A stretch of 64,000 nt of DNA from Sphingorhabdus pulchriflava (GCF_003367235.1 NZ_QRGP01000001.1:1426001-1490000); one strand, 5' to 3'. Numbered from the stretch's first letter, positions 27,200 through 37,078 are shown. The notes: generated by a model from the letters alone, not told the origin. Numbers and translations: made by a program.

Positions 27200-28213
27200 G
27201 TGTTCCGGTCTGTTACATATTGTTTATTCGCATTGGCGATGACAGCTGGATGGTCAGCGGTTGCCGGGGCCGAAGGCGAAGTCGACCAGATTGTCCATAT
27301 GGACGGGCCGGGCATAGCCGAACCGGTCAGCGGGAATTTGAGCCTGCAGCAGCGTCGTGATCTATATGCTCCGCGCGGACCACGGCCCGGTCTGTACAAG
27401 ATCAGGGCGTTGCATTCCGGAAAATGCATTGGTCATCATGCGGCACTGGGTTTGGAAAATTCCTATCTTCTCCATAGTGATTGTGCCTGGTCGACTCTTA
27501 GCTGGTTCGTCCTCCCCCACCCTGACGGTGGTTATACGGTCCGAACCAACATGGACCATTTGATTACCGAAAGCCGGGCGAATGTTCCGGGACAAATCGG
27601 TAATTGCGCCACCGTTGCCCGAGGGGTCGTTTTCGGCCCGGCGCGCATCGACCTGAAAGGCTGCGATCTGCCCACGGGTGCTGGAGACTGGTCGGTGGCA
27701 GGCACAGACGACCAGCGTTTCATGATATTGCCGGTCGGGCAGGACACCTATGAGTTCAAAACACTGACCGGCGGAGGAGACAATGGTGATTGCTGGTCAG
27801 TCCGCGGTGCGTCACGAGACAAAGCCGACCTGATCCGTTGGGGCTGCAACAGCGGCTCCGACCAGCGGTTCATGCTCGAATGGCAAGGGCCAGTGACGCC
27901 CGGATTCGAAACAGGCTTGCTGGCGCGCACCCGCTGGGCTGTCTCCCCCGATGGCCCCCGCCGCCTTTCGCCAGCCAATGGCGTCGATTTGCAGGGCGTC
28001 AGCTATTCCAGCTTTGAAACCATCGCCGACAATGGAGATTATTGCATGAAGCGTTGCGCCGAACTTGCCAACTGCAAGGCATGGACGTGGTCCGCCGCAG
28101 GCTATGGCGGCAACTCCAAACCCATCTGCCAGTGGAAAAATGGCGGCTTCACGCCAATCAACCGAGGCAAGTCTGCCATGGGCAAGCTCTTCAGCGGGAT
28201 AATCCGGCCATGA
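27200..28213 (+). CDS. Secreted Cys-rich protein with ricin-like region and C-terminal PAN/apple-like module (paralogue 1)
   Basis: A 337-residue exported protein; signal peptide about residues 1-24. GTG start at 27200 with AAGGAG upstream. The middle looks like degenerate beta-trefoil lectin repeats: LYKIRALHSGKCIGHH (65-80) and RWGCNSGSDQRFMLEW (213-228). The motif ARGVVFGPARIDL (140-152) is shared with the next gene. The last 75 residues resemble a PAN/apple domain: GVSYSSFETIADNG, YCMKRCAELANCKAWTW, then PICQWKNG. No catalytic site is seen, so ligand binding is likely. It overlaps paralogue 2 by 4 bases. Confidence 0.8.
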   Translation: MFRSVTYCLFALAMTAGWSAVAGAEGEVDQIVHMDGPGIAEPVSGNLSLQQRRDLYAPRGPRPGLYKIRALHSGKCIGHHAALGLENSYLLHSDCAWSTLSWFVLPHPDGGYTVRTNMDHLITESRANVPGQIGNCATVARGVVFGPARIDLKGCDLPTGAGDWSVAGTDDQRFMILPVGQDTYEFKTLTGGGDNGDCWSVRGASRDKADLIRWGCNSGSDQRFMLEWQGPVTPGFETGLLARTRWAVSPDGPRRLSPANGVDLQGVSYSSFETIADNGDYCMKRCAELANCKAWTWSAAGYGGNSKPICQWKNGGFTPINRGKSAMGKLFSGIIRP

Positions 28214-29217
28214 TCAAAAAATTTCTCACAATAGTGGCCTTGCTGTCCGCAAGCGCTGCAATGGCCCAGGGCAAAACCCGTCCGGCATGGACGCAACAAT
28301 CGCCCGTACCTCCCCTGTCGCAACCGATATCGGTGGCGCAAATGAATGCGCTGGGCATAGGGGCTTTGCGTCCCGCCTATTATTTAATCCGGCCGACCAA
28401 TGCGCAAATGTGCATCAGTCAGGCATCCGGCGGGTTGTTGGAGAAACCCCACCTGAAGCTGGCGACCTGCAATCCCGCCGATCAAAGACAGTTGTTCGCG
28501 ATCGTCCAGTTCGACCCGCAACAATATGCGACCATCCATTCCGCTGGAAAACTGGAAGGCACCAACCTTACCGAATGTGCGAAATCTGCGCGTGGTGTGG
28601 TTTTCGGCCCTTCGCGCGTTGATCTGTTGCCTTGTACTGATGGCGCCGAGCGCGACCATATCGAGATATCCTGGCAACCCGCACGTTCGGCTTACAAAAT
28701 TGTCCATCACAAGGAAGTGAAGGAAGTGAACAGCGACCTACGTGGCGAAATAAACTATCGGCCGTTTTGCTGGGCGATGCGTGGCGGTGGTCGTGGCGAA
28801 GGAACCGACGTCATCCTATGGCCCTGCGAGGAAGGATCGGAACAGTTTTTCGACATAGTTGAAATCCGCCAGCTCGAACGAGACACGCTGCACTGGGATC
28901 GCATCCAATATTCCAAATGGTGGTGGCACATTGACGGCTACCGCCAGGCATTCATGGCCGAAGGTATTTCATTGGGCGGTATCGATTATGCCAGCTTCGA
29001 AACCAGCCATGACTTTGGCAATAGCTGCGTGCGACGCTGTCTGGATGACGCCGCGTGCAAGGCGTACACGTGGACCAGTCCGGACTATGAGGCCTATCTC
29101 GGTGCACAGGGCAACCGCACTTCGATATGCCATTTGAAATCCAATGTCGGCACGCCGCTCTTTCGCGGCACCAACTACAACAATTTGGTGAAAAGCGGGG
29201 TTATCCGGCCCAGATGA
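28210..29217 (+). CDS. Secreted Cys-rich protein with ricin-like region and C-terminal PAN/apple-like module (paralogue 2)
   Basis: A 335-residue exported protein with signal peptide KKFLTIVALLSASAAMAQ. It repeats the layout of the preceding protein: ARGVVFGPSRVDLLPC (128-142), FCWAMRGG (187-194), LWPCEEGSEQFF (203-214) and a C-terminal PAN/apple-like part with IDYASFETSHDFGNSC and VRRCLDDAACKAYTWTS. Overall identity to the neighbour is modest but motif order and cysteines agree, so it is an old tandem duplication. The ATG overlaps the stop of paralogue 1, implying joint translation. Function is unknown. Confidence 0.8.
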   Translation: MIKKFLTIVALLSASAAMAQGKTRPAWTQQSPVPPLSQPISVAQMNALGIGALRPAYYLIRPTNAQMCISQASGGLLEKPHLKLATCNPADQRQLFAIVQFDPQQYATIHSAGKLEGTNLTECAKSARGVVFGPSRVDLLPCTDGAERDHIEISWQPARSAYKIVHHKEVKEVNSDLRGEINYRPFCWAMRGGGRGEGTDVILWPCEEGSEQFFDIVEIRQLERDTLHWDRIQYSKWWWHIDGYRQAFMAEGISLGGIDYASFETSHDFGNSCVRRCLDDAACKAYTWTSPDYEAYLGAQGNRTSICHLKSNVGTPLFRGTNYNNLVKSGVIRPR

Positions 29218-29463
29218 CATTCCATGCCGAGATCTTGGCGGCGGCCTGCAGCCGGCAGGTGCCCTCTGCCAATCCCTCCCCCCGAAATAAGCGGTCTACC
29301 TTGAGCTAGCGTAACTCGACCACCTATTTTACACATCTCACCGCCGGTAAACGCACTTGCCAACGCTCTTAATTTGACTTTAACCCCGTCTGGTTACAAT
29401 CGGTGCGGCAGTAAAGCCCGTTCCTGAGCCTTCAGGGGATATTGGCGGGGGTCAAGGGTCGAA

Positions 29464-31041
29464 GTGTTCGGTAAACGCGAAACAGGATTGGCGGCTGTCG
29501 GCAGCGGCGGTGATGTCATCATTGCGGATGCAATGATGCAACCGTTGCGCAGCGTTTCGATTCCTGATTGGCGCGAGCGACTGGCTGCTATCGACTGGGT
29601 TCCTGATCTTGGCGAGGACATAGGCTCGCTCCGCTGGTTTCGTGGTCTGGGAACCCTCACTCTATTGAGCGTTGCGGCTCTCTCGCTTGTTCCCGATTTT
29701 GGCCCTGTCTATGGTGCCCAGCCCGCTATGCCCACCTCTACACAAATGGAAGAGGCCCGGGCGCAAATGATAACTCCGCTGGCCTATGGCAGCGATACCG
29801 GACGGCGTATGGCCGCGAATGACAGCGTGCGTGCGCTTGCCGCCAGCCCGGAACGGCCGCGCATCGAGTTAACCGCCACGCTGGGTCGGGGCGACAGCTT
29901 TGCTCGAGTGTTGCAGCGCGCCGGCGTAGGTGGAAATGATGCGACGCAAGCATTGGCTCTAGTCAGCAGCGCCGCTTCTACTGCCGAAATCGAACCGGGC
30001 ACACCGATTGCAATCGTCCTTGGAAGGCGTACCTCTAAAAATTCGGCTCGACCGCTCGAAAGCTTGGACTTCCGGGCGCGTTTCGACCTTCGCCTTGCCG
30101 TCAATCGATCGGCTGCAGGTGGCTTGACACTCGATCGCCAGCCAATCGCAGTTGATGCGACACCCTTGCGCGTACGCGGTGTTGTTGGTCCAAGTCTGTA
30201 CCGATCCGCCCGCGCCGCTGGTGCGCCTGCAGAAGCGGTGCAGGATTTCCTGAAAGTCATTGCCAGCCGGACCCAATTGTCCAACATTGGTGCGACCGAC
30301 GAATTCGATCTTGTGGTCGAGTACAAACGTGCTGCAACGGGCGAAGTGCAGATCGGCAATCTGATGTTCGCCGGTATCGAGCGCGGCGGCAAACCGCGCA
30401 TCCAGATGCTCAAATGGAATGTCGGCAATGGCAGCCAGTGGTTCGAAGCGTCGGGAGTTGGGGAATCACGCGGGCAATTGAGCCGTCCGGTCAATGGCGG
30501 GATCAGTTCCGGTTTTGGCATGCGCAGACATCCCATTTTGGGGTATAAACGCATGCATAGCGGCCTCGATTTCAAGGCCGGTTATGGCGCGCCTATTTTT
30601 GCCGCGACTGATGGCGTTGTGGCCTATGCCGGACGCAAGGGTGGCTATGGCAATTTCGTACAATTGAACCATGGCGGCGGCATCGCAACCGGCTATGCCC
30701 ATATGAGCCGTATTGTCGCTGGCCCCGGGCAGCGCGTAAGGCAGGGGCAGATTATCGGCTATGTCGGCTCGACCGGCCTGTCGACTGGCCCGCACCTCCA
30801 TTACGAACTCTATCGCGACGGTCGCCCGGTCAACCCGCTGTCGATCACCTTCACCCAGCGGGCCCAGCTTTCGGGCGGCGATCTTTCGCGCTTCAAGGGC
30901 GAACTGGCACGTCTAAAGGCGGTAAAGCCAGGCGCTGCGCTCGCCCCCCTGCCCGCCGCATCGCGCCGCAACGATGTGCCCGAACGCGAAATTGACAGGA
31001 TTTCGGCGGCGAAAATCGGTTTAGCCAAACCGGCCGGTTAA
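29464..31041 (+). CDS. M23 family peptidoglycan endopeptidase
   Basis: A 525-residue zinc metallopeptidase of the LytM type, cleaving cell-wall crosslinks or activating amidases. GTG start at 29464. A membrane or signal anchor is near residues 62-79 (LGTLTLLSVAALSLVPDFG) after an unusually long cytoplasmic head. A central region covers 130-330. The M23 domain follows: RPVNGGISSGFGMRRHP, zinc ligands H365 and D369 in MHSGLDFKAGYG, and H444/H446 in GPHLHYELY. All catalytic residues are present. The 246-base gap before it has only small hairpins. Confidence 0.93.
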   Translation: MFGKRETGLAAVGSGGDVIIADAMMQPLRSVSIPDWRERLAAIDWVPDLGEDIGSLRWFRGLGTLTLLSVAALSLVPDFGPVYGAQPAMPTSTQMEEARAQMITPLAYGSDTGRRMAANDSVRALAASPERPRIELTATLGRGDSFARVLQRAGVGGNDATQALALVSSAASTAEIEPGTPIAIVLGRRTSKNSARPLESLDFRARFDLRLAVNRSAAGGLTLDRQPIAVDATPLRVRGVVGPSLYRSARAAGAPAEAVQDFLKVIASRTQLSNIGATDEFDLVVEYKRAATGEVQIGNLMFAGIERGGKPRIQMLKWNVGNGSQWFEASGVGESRGQLSRPVNGGISSGFGMRRHPILGYKRMHSGLDFKAGYGAPIFAATDGVVAYAGRKGGYGNFVQLNHGGGIATGYAHMSRIVAGPGQRVRQGQIIGYVGSTGLSTGPHLHYELYRDGRPVNPLSITFTQRAQLSGGDLSRFKGELARLKAVKPGAALAPLPAASRRNDVPEREIDRISAAKIGLAKPAG

Positions 31042-31071
31042 TCCGTTGAGCCGGACGGCATCGTCGGCTAA

Positions 31072-32079
<1,008 letters not shown>

Positions 32080-32098
32080 GCCTGTAAATCACAGACGG

Positions 32099-32713
32099 TC
32101 AGATACGACGTACCACAGCCTCAGCGAACATAATGCAGCCCAGCCAGGATCCCAAAAACAGGATATCGGCGACAAGGCCCTTTGGCGGCTCCCCCGTGAT
32201 CACATAAATGGGGAAGAATATCATTGAGACGATGGTGGTTCCAATGCCGACGGCATAGGCACGGATCATCATATTGCGATGCCGGGTAAAATCCCGCCTG
32301 CGGATTGCCAGCATCGCCATTGTCAACGCCACGCCCAGAGCAATCCCGAATAGCAGGCGCCCATAATTGACCGCCACCGAATATGTGTCAGGAAAGTGCC
32401 ACAGCAGACCCAGCGAACTCAATGAGATCATAGCTCCCGAAACCACAAAAACCCGCCCGACAACCCTGTGCAGCAATCCATATTTGCCCATCAACACACG
32501 ACTGAACTGGATGGGACCAAGCAGCCCGAATGCGGAGCCGCCCAGTACGTGCATGAAATGCCAGACGGGGGTCGCACTCAGGCGCTGACTGTCCTCGGGC
32601 AGCGCACCCAGCGGGATCTGCACAACTTGCACCAGCCCCAAAATCGTTCCCAGCAGGGTCGCAAAATATAATAGGGCGAATATCGAAGCGGGCCTGTTGA
32701 GACGGCGAGCCAT
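32099..32713 (-). CDS. DUF2306 domain-containing membrane protein
   Basis: A 204-residue protein with about six membrane helices, matching DUF2306. Diagnostic segments are MHVLGGSAFGLLGPIQFS, LHRVVGRVFVVSGAMISL and FTRHRNMMIRAYAVGIGT, whose histidines and arginines are conserved in the family and may suggest haem or quinone binding. No function is known. It stands alone, convergent with hemB after 19 bases and 61 bases downstream of the MipA gene on the same strand. Confidence 0.9.
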   Translation of the reverse strand: MARRLNRPASIFALLYFATLLGTILGLVQVVQIPLGALPEDSQRLSATPVWHFMHVLGGSAFGLLGPIQFSRVLMGKYGLLHRVVGRVFVVSGAMISLSSLGLLWHFPDTYSVAVNYGRLLFGIALGVALTMAMLAIRRRDFTRHRNMMIRAYAVGIGTTIVSMIFFPIYVITGEPPKGLVADILFLGSWLGCIMFAEAVVRRI

Positions 32714-32774
32714 TTCAATACTCCTTTTTTACAATGCCTTGCGCCATCGCAATCACGGCGCGCAGCAAATGTCC

Positions 32775-33548
32775 TCAGAATCTGTATGTCAGGCCCAACA
32801 GGCTTTGCGCCTCCCATTTCTGTTCGATTGCCCGACTTCTATGGATGGATTTGTCCAGCGCGGTTGCCCCGGCCATAGCGATCAACGTCAGCCGATCATT
32901 GAGTTGCACCGCCATCGAGATATCGCCACCAAGATTCAGCGCATCGTCGAGGATCGCGGTAACAGGCAGAATTGTCCGCCGCCCTTTTCTGATCATGCGA
33001 GCGCGCTGCACCGTCGTTACGCCGTACATATAATTGGCGGCCTTCTCATCCAGCCAACTCGCCTGCACAGACGGCGTGATCAGGAAACGGCCGGTTGAAA
33101 TCGGGTAGCTGTACCGGGCAATGACCTCCGATCCATTGAACTTGTCGGTGACGTCGTGGCGGACTTCGGCACTGACGATGCCCAATTTGCTTTCAAGCGA
33201 GAAACGCGCGCCAGCATCGAAAGACAGTTTCTGACGATCACGCCCGCTCGGACTACGCGCCGCAATAAAAAGGTTCACCGATGGCTTTATGCTGCCCGTC
33301 TCCTTTTCGAACTGAAAGCCTGTCTCGGCGACCTCAAAGTAAAAGGCGCCCTGCTTTATCGATATGATGGGAAGGAGATTGGCCTGCGATTTAGCCGAAT
33401 TGAATGGAGCATAGTGGTCGAGGAAACCGACGCCTACGGCGATGTGATTTTCGTTTTGATCGCCATCACTGTCCTGTGCCTGCAAGGACGACATCGGGAG
33501 AATGAAGGCCATTGCCGTCACAAGCGATTTGGCAAGTTTATGGGTCAT
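32775..33548 (-). CDS. MipA/OmpV family outer-membrane protein
   Basis: A 257-residue beta-barrel protein. A signal peptide (KSLVTAMAFILPMSSLQA) is followed by alternating amphipathic strands. The start of the barrel, HIAVGVGFLDHYAPFNSAK and LLPIISIKQGAFYFEV, is the MipA/OmpV pattern. It ends in a C-terminal phenylalanine (LLGLTYRF), the sorting signal for the BAM complex. The family includes a scaffold for murein enzymes and porin-like OmpV proteins, so the exact role is open. It is divergent from a LysR gene. Confidence 0.88.
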   Translation of the reverse strand: MTHKLAKSLVTAMAFILPMSSLQAQDSDGDQNENHIAVGVGFLDHYAPFNSAKSQANLLPIISIKQGAFYFEVAETGFQFEKETGSIKPSVNLFIAARSPSGRDRQKLSFDAGARFSLESKLGIVSAEVRHDVTDKFNGSEVIARYSYPISTGRFLITPSVQASWLDEKAANYMYGVTTVQRARMIRKGRRTILPVTAILDDALNLGGDISMAVQLNDRLTLIAMAGATALDKSIHRSRAIEQKWEAQSLLGLTYRF

Positions 33549-33961
33549 AAAATGTGGTTCCTGGAATTACGTTGGGCGACAAAACGGGCAGACCGGGGGC
33601 CTGTTACCGATTTGGTATGTTTGTTGATGTGTTGGGTTCCCGGGGAGGATCGAATTTTGTCCGCAGAGTCACTGGGGGGTAGAATGCAAAATTCGATCCT
33701 CGCCCGGATCGGCAAAGACCAAATCCCGCTTTGGGGAATAGGACCTTCGCCGACGACCACTGCCAACTTCCTGCCCGCACCTTTGCATGTCCAAAGGGAG
33801 CGGGAGAGAATTGGCGTATGAGCCAGGGTTGCGACCTAAGGGCTTACAATACTTATAATTCCTTGGTTTTGGGGTGTGTTCGTATGGCTCGACCAGAGAA
33901 GTAGCTATACGATTTGCGATTAACAATTGCGGTAATTGCTATTTCATATATGCACAAATGT
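33549..33961. other. Divergent spacer between mipA-like and LysR genes
   Basis: A 413-bp gap without a convincing gene. Both promoters should lie here. Its main feature is a 15-bp perfect inverted repeat flanked by short direct repeats (listed separately). A weaker outer pair, GATTTGGT at 33609 and ACCAAATC at 33718, encloses it. No tRNA could be folded from the sequence. Confidence 0.6.
33644..33702. repeat. Inverted-repeat element, MITE-like
   Basis: GAGGATCGAATTTTG (33645-33659) and CAAAATTCGATCCTC (33687-33701) are perfect 15-bp inverted arms around a 27-base loop. CCCGG stands on both sides (33639-33643 and 33703-33707), which could be a 5-bp target duplication. It could be a tiny transposon-derived element or an operator or RNA hairpin; the sequence alone cannot decide. 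Confidence 0.55.
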
Positions 33962-34855
33962 ATGGATTGGCGGTCGGTAAAATTTGATTGGAACAGGGCG
34001 CGCGCGTTTCTCGTTACGGCAGAGGAAGGCTCGCTTTCTGCTGCGGCCCGCGCATTGGGGATGACGCAGCCAACGCTCAGCCGGCAAGTCGATGCGCTGG
34101 AAGACGAACTCAGCCTTGTATTGTTTGAGCGTGTAGGCAGGGGGCTGGTTTTGACCCCAAGCGGGCTTGAATTACTGGAGCATGTCCGTGGAATGGGCGA
34201 GGCCGCTTCGCGCGTGTCTCGTGCTGCGTCGGGTCAGTCACAATCGATAGAAGGGTCGATCTGCATCGCCGCCAGTAAAGCCTATAGCGCCTATGTGCTG
34301 CCGCCGATCATCGCGAAACTGCGCCAGGCATATCCGGGCATTACCGTAGAAATTGCAGCCTCCGATACCACGTCAGACCTGTTGCGCCGTGAAGCCGACA
34401 TTGCGGTCAGGCATGTCCCGTCGTCGCAGCCAGACCTGATTGCCAAAAAGATTAGAGACGATGAAGCCCATTTTTACGCGACACCCGAATATCTGGCAAA
34501 GATAGGGAATCCCCAAACTCTTGCCGATCTGACCAATGCCGATTTTCTGGCATTTGCCGACAATAGGCCATTGGTGCAGATGCTCGATATGATGGGCCTC
34601 ACTCTGACCGAGAAAAATTTCCCGGTCGTTTGCAACAGCCATATCGCGCAATGGCAACTGGTGAAACAGGGCGTTGGTATCGGGGGCATAACAAAGGATA
34701 TCGGCGACGCTGAGCCACTGGTTCGCCGCATCCTTCCAGACATGGAACCGATTGTCGTTCCGATGTGGCTGGTAACGCACCGCGAATTGAACAAGAGCAA
34801 ACGCGTGCGTACCGTTTTCGATTTTCTGGCCGCAGAGCTGTCGCGAAAACCCTAA
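33962..34855 (+). CDS. LysR family transcriptional regulator
   Basis: A 297-residue LysR-type regulator. The N-terminal winged HTH includes RAFLVTAEEGSLSAAARALG and TQPTLSRQVDALEDELSLVL, with FERVGRGLVLTPSGLELLEH after it. The periplasmic-binding-like effector domain starts near GSICIAASKAYSAYVLPPII. The frame is open to 33914, but the ATG at 33962 (DWRSVKFDWNRARAF) gives the standard short leader. The effector and targets are unknown; the divergent MipA gene is the first candidate target. Confidence 0.93.
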   Translation: MDWRSVKFDWNRARAFLVTAEEGSLSAAARALGMTQPTLSRQVDALEDELSLVLFERVGRGLVLTPSGLELLEHVRGMGEAASRVSRAASGQSQSIEGSICIAASKAYSAYVLPPIIAKLRQAYPGITVEIAASDTTSDLLRREADIAVRHVPSSQPDLIAKKIRDDEAHFYATPEYLAKIGNPQTLADLTNADFLAFADNRPLVQMLDMMGLTLTEKNFPVVCNSHIAQWQLVKQGVGIGGITKDIGDAEPLVRRILPDMEPIVVPMWLVTHRELNKSKRVRTVFDFLAAELSRKP

Positions 34856-34976
34856 GACGTATGTGCCCTCGTCCAGTTTAGGCTGGACAAATAGGTGCCG
34901 CAACGCGATCTGTTCACCTTATTCGGCTTCGCGTCCAAGCGTGCCAAAATTTCAACCCAAGCGCCTTACAAACAAT

Positions 34977-35540
34977 ATGACCGAGATAGTTGCCGAAACC
35001 GCCCGCCTCATCCTCCGCACCGAAGCCCCTGGCGATCTTGATCGCTGGATGGAGGTGATGAACACGCCTGCGGTGCTGGAACATCTGGGCGGTTTGAAGG
35101 AACGGCATGAGGTCGAGGCAGACTTTGCTCGCAAAGCAGCGAGCATCGCGAAGGATGGCTATGGTTTTTGGCACCTGCAAACGAAGGACGACGGCCTGCT
35201 GATTGGCCATTGCGGGCTTGCCCCAATAGATGTTGAAGCAGCCCCTGCCGAATTGCGCGCAGGGCTGCAGATAGGATGGAGCATTGCCGAAAGCCATTGG
35301 CGTCAAGGCTATGCGATGGAAGCCGCGCGCGCAGTGATCGATCTTGCCTTTACTCGCCACGGGCTCGACCTGCTTTATGCCCAGACGAGCGATGCAAATG
35401 TGGCATCATGGCAGATGATGGAAAAGCTCGGCATGGAGCGGATGCGCGAGCTGGATTATGTCGACCCCAAATATCCGCCAGAGGAAAACCCCACCATCAT
35501 CTATCGCCTGAAGCGCGAAGATTGGCGTGCCCGCGAATAA
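34977..35540 (+). CDS. GNAT family N-acetyltransferase (RimJ/RimL-like)
   Basis: A 187-residue acetyltransferase of the RimJ/RimL type. It begins TEIVAETARLILRTEAPGDL, the usual opening strand. The acetyl-CoA region is AGLQIGWSIAESHWRQGYAM followed by EAARAVIDLAFTRHGLDLLY. The ANVASWQMMEKLGMERM motif near the C terminus is the conserved N-x-x-S-x-x-x-x-E-K-x-G-M of the family. The ATG at 34977 fits this start; the open frame upstream is not conserved. The acceptor is unknown. Confidence 0.92.
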   Translation: MTEIVAETARLILRTEAPGDLDRWMEVMNTPAVLEHLGGLKERHEVEADFARKAASIAKDGYGFWHLQTKDDGLLIGHCGLAPIDVEAAPAELRAGLQIGWSIAESHWRQGYAMEAARAVIDLAFTRHGLDLLYAQTSDANVASWQMMEKLGMERMRELDYVDPKYPPEENPTIIYRLKREDWRARE

Positions 35541-35605
35541 CCTTGTCCGATTAACGTCGGACAACTACGCTACTCACCTGACAACGCCAAATAGGGGAGA
35601 TTTGG

Positions 35606-36106
35606 ATGTTGAGTGAAAAGCGTAGAGTGCTGTTGGCACTGAACGGGGTTGGCCTGTTAATAACGGCAGTGGCTACTGGCTGGGTCTATTTCTTCTTTCT
35701 GCTGGGCGCGATCGACCTTTGGCCAATTGTCACCGACGTGCCGGTTAACATTTCGGGCGACAGGCGCGCATGGAATATGGCGCATCTTGAGGGCATCATG
35801 AACGGCACGCTGTTCATCGCCATCGCGATGGCTGCGCGGTTCGGAACGCTCGGCCCACGGGCGCAAAGCTGGCTGTTCTGGTCAACTTTGGCCTTTGGCT
35901 GGTTCTTTACCCTGCCCGCGATTGCCAATGCCGTCTTTGGCACGCGCGGTCTCGAATTTGGCGGTGGTCCCTTCCCCGGTGACGTCCTGACCAACAATCT
36001 CATCTTCCTTGCTGGCTGGCCCGCCGTCATCGGCGTCCACATCAGCTTTGGCTTGTTATTCTGGGGAATCTGGCAACGCTACCGGCAGATGGGAGAAGAG
36101 GCATGA
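35606..36106 (+). CDS. Styrene-oxide-isomerase-like (StyC-like) membrane protein
   Basis: A 166-residue protein with four membrane helices. It resembles styrene oxide isomerase as I recall it: RRAWNMAHLEGIMNGTLFIA aligns with the W-x-x-AH-x-G-x-x-NG stretch of StyC, and RGLEFGGGPFPGDVLTNNL aligns with its RGLTFG...GPGD stretch. Length and topology match. StyC is a haem b enzyme turning epoxides into aldehydes; H60 here sits where its haem-ligand histidine does. First gene of a tight five-gene unit, overlapping the next by 4 bases. The relationship is distant, so the reaction is a hypothesis. Confidence 0.6.
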   Translation: MLSEKRRVLLALNGVGLLITAVATGWVYFFFLLGAIDLWPIVTDVPVNISGDRRAWNMAHLEGIMNGTLFIAIAMAARFGTLGPRAQSWLFWSTLAFGWFFTLPAIANAVFGTRGLEFGGGPFPGDVLTNNLIFLAGWPAVIGVHISFGLLFWGIWQRYRQMGEEA

Positions 36107-36963
36107 GCAACAGCATCGTCGTTCGCCGCATGCCCTTCGCCTTTTCGGAACCGATTGCAGCAATCTGGAACCCGGCGCGGCCCGAATGGAGCCATATGGT
36201 CAACGGTGCATCGCTCACCATGCCCTATCTGGAACCCTTCCTGATCAAGACCGTGATGGAGGCGCTGCCGCAGGTGAAAGACCCGCAGTTGAAAGCAGAC
36301 GTTCACGCCTTTGTCGGGCAGGAAGGCCAGCATTTCCAGAACCACCGGCGCTATAACGAATTGCTCAAACGCGACTATCCCGACCTCGCTGATGTCGAGG
36401 ACGAACTGACCGCCGAATATAAGAAATTCCAGTCGAAAAGCTTTCGCTGGCGGCTTGCCTATACGGCAGGTTTTGAAACGATGACGATGGGCATTACCGA
36501 ATGGCTGATTGACGCGCGCGGGATGCTGTTCACCGGAGCTGACCCGTCGGTGACTTCGCTCATCCTGTGGCACATGGTTGAAGAGACCGAGCACAAAAAT
36601 GTGGCGTTCGATCTCTATCAGGATTTGCACGGAGATTTCTGGCCGCGCGTCTGGGGCGTCATTTTCGCCACCGCGCATGTCGCCTGGGCAAGCCGGAAAG
36701 CCTATAAGCGCATGCTCATCCGTGATGGCAGCTGGTCAAAACTATCGAGCCGGTTGCGGCTTTATGCGATGGTCGCGCGCTTCCTGATCCACACCTCCCC
36801 CGCCATGCTGCGCTCGCTCTTGCCCTATTATCACCCGGCAAAGGTACACGACCCCGATTGGGTCGCCAAATGGGCCAAGGCCTATGCCGCGTTGCCCGAA
36901 GGGGGGATACCGCTGCTCGATACGCGTGATCCGGAGATACCCGCTCAGTTCGCGGCGGGGTGA
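36103..36963 (+). CDS. Metal-dependent hydrolase, PF10118 family (ferritin-like)
   Basis: A 286-residue protein of the family called predicted metal-dependent hydrolase (PF10118, COG3687). The likely metal-binding motifs are GQEGQHFQNHRRYNEL, a glutamate in GFETMTMGITEWL and WHMVEETEHKNVAFDLY. This E...ExxH-type spacing on long helices suggests a diiron ferritin-like site, although members are not well characterised. It overlaps the StyC-like gene by 4 bases and is followed by DUF2269 after 115 bases. Confidence 0.85.
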   Translation: MSNSIVVRRMPFAFSEPIAAIWNPARPEWSHMVNGASLTMPYLEPFLIKTVMEALPQVKDPQLKADVHAFVGQEGQHFQNHRRYNELLKRDYPDLADVEDELTAEYKKFQSKSFRWRLAYTAGFETMTMGITEWLIDARGMLFTGADPSVTSLILWHMVEETEHKNVAFDLYQDLHGDFWPRVWGVIFATAHVAWASRKAYKRMLIRDGSWSKLSSRLRLYAMVARFLIHTSPAMLRSLLPYYHPAKVHDPDWVAKWAKAYAALPEGGIPLLDTRDPEIPAQFAAG

Positions 36964-37078
36964 GCGAAGGGCGGTGCAGGCTTTGACCAGGGGTTGCAGA
37001 TCCGAACTGGTGCATTAGCCTATTTTGCAATTGTTGTTCCCGCACTTAGTTGGTCTAATACACTAGCAAGAGGGCAGC

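Noticed and set aside
33620-33725. Possible tRNA or tRNA-like structure around the ATTCGATCC sequence
   Set aside because: The TTCGAT core recalls a T-loop, but no acceptor, D or anticodon arm can be paired and the sequence is better explained by the 15-bp inverted repeat.
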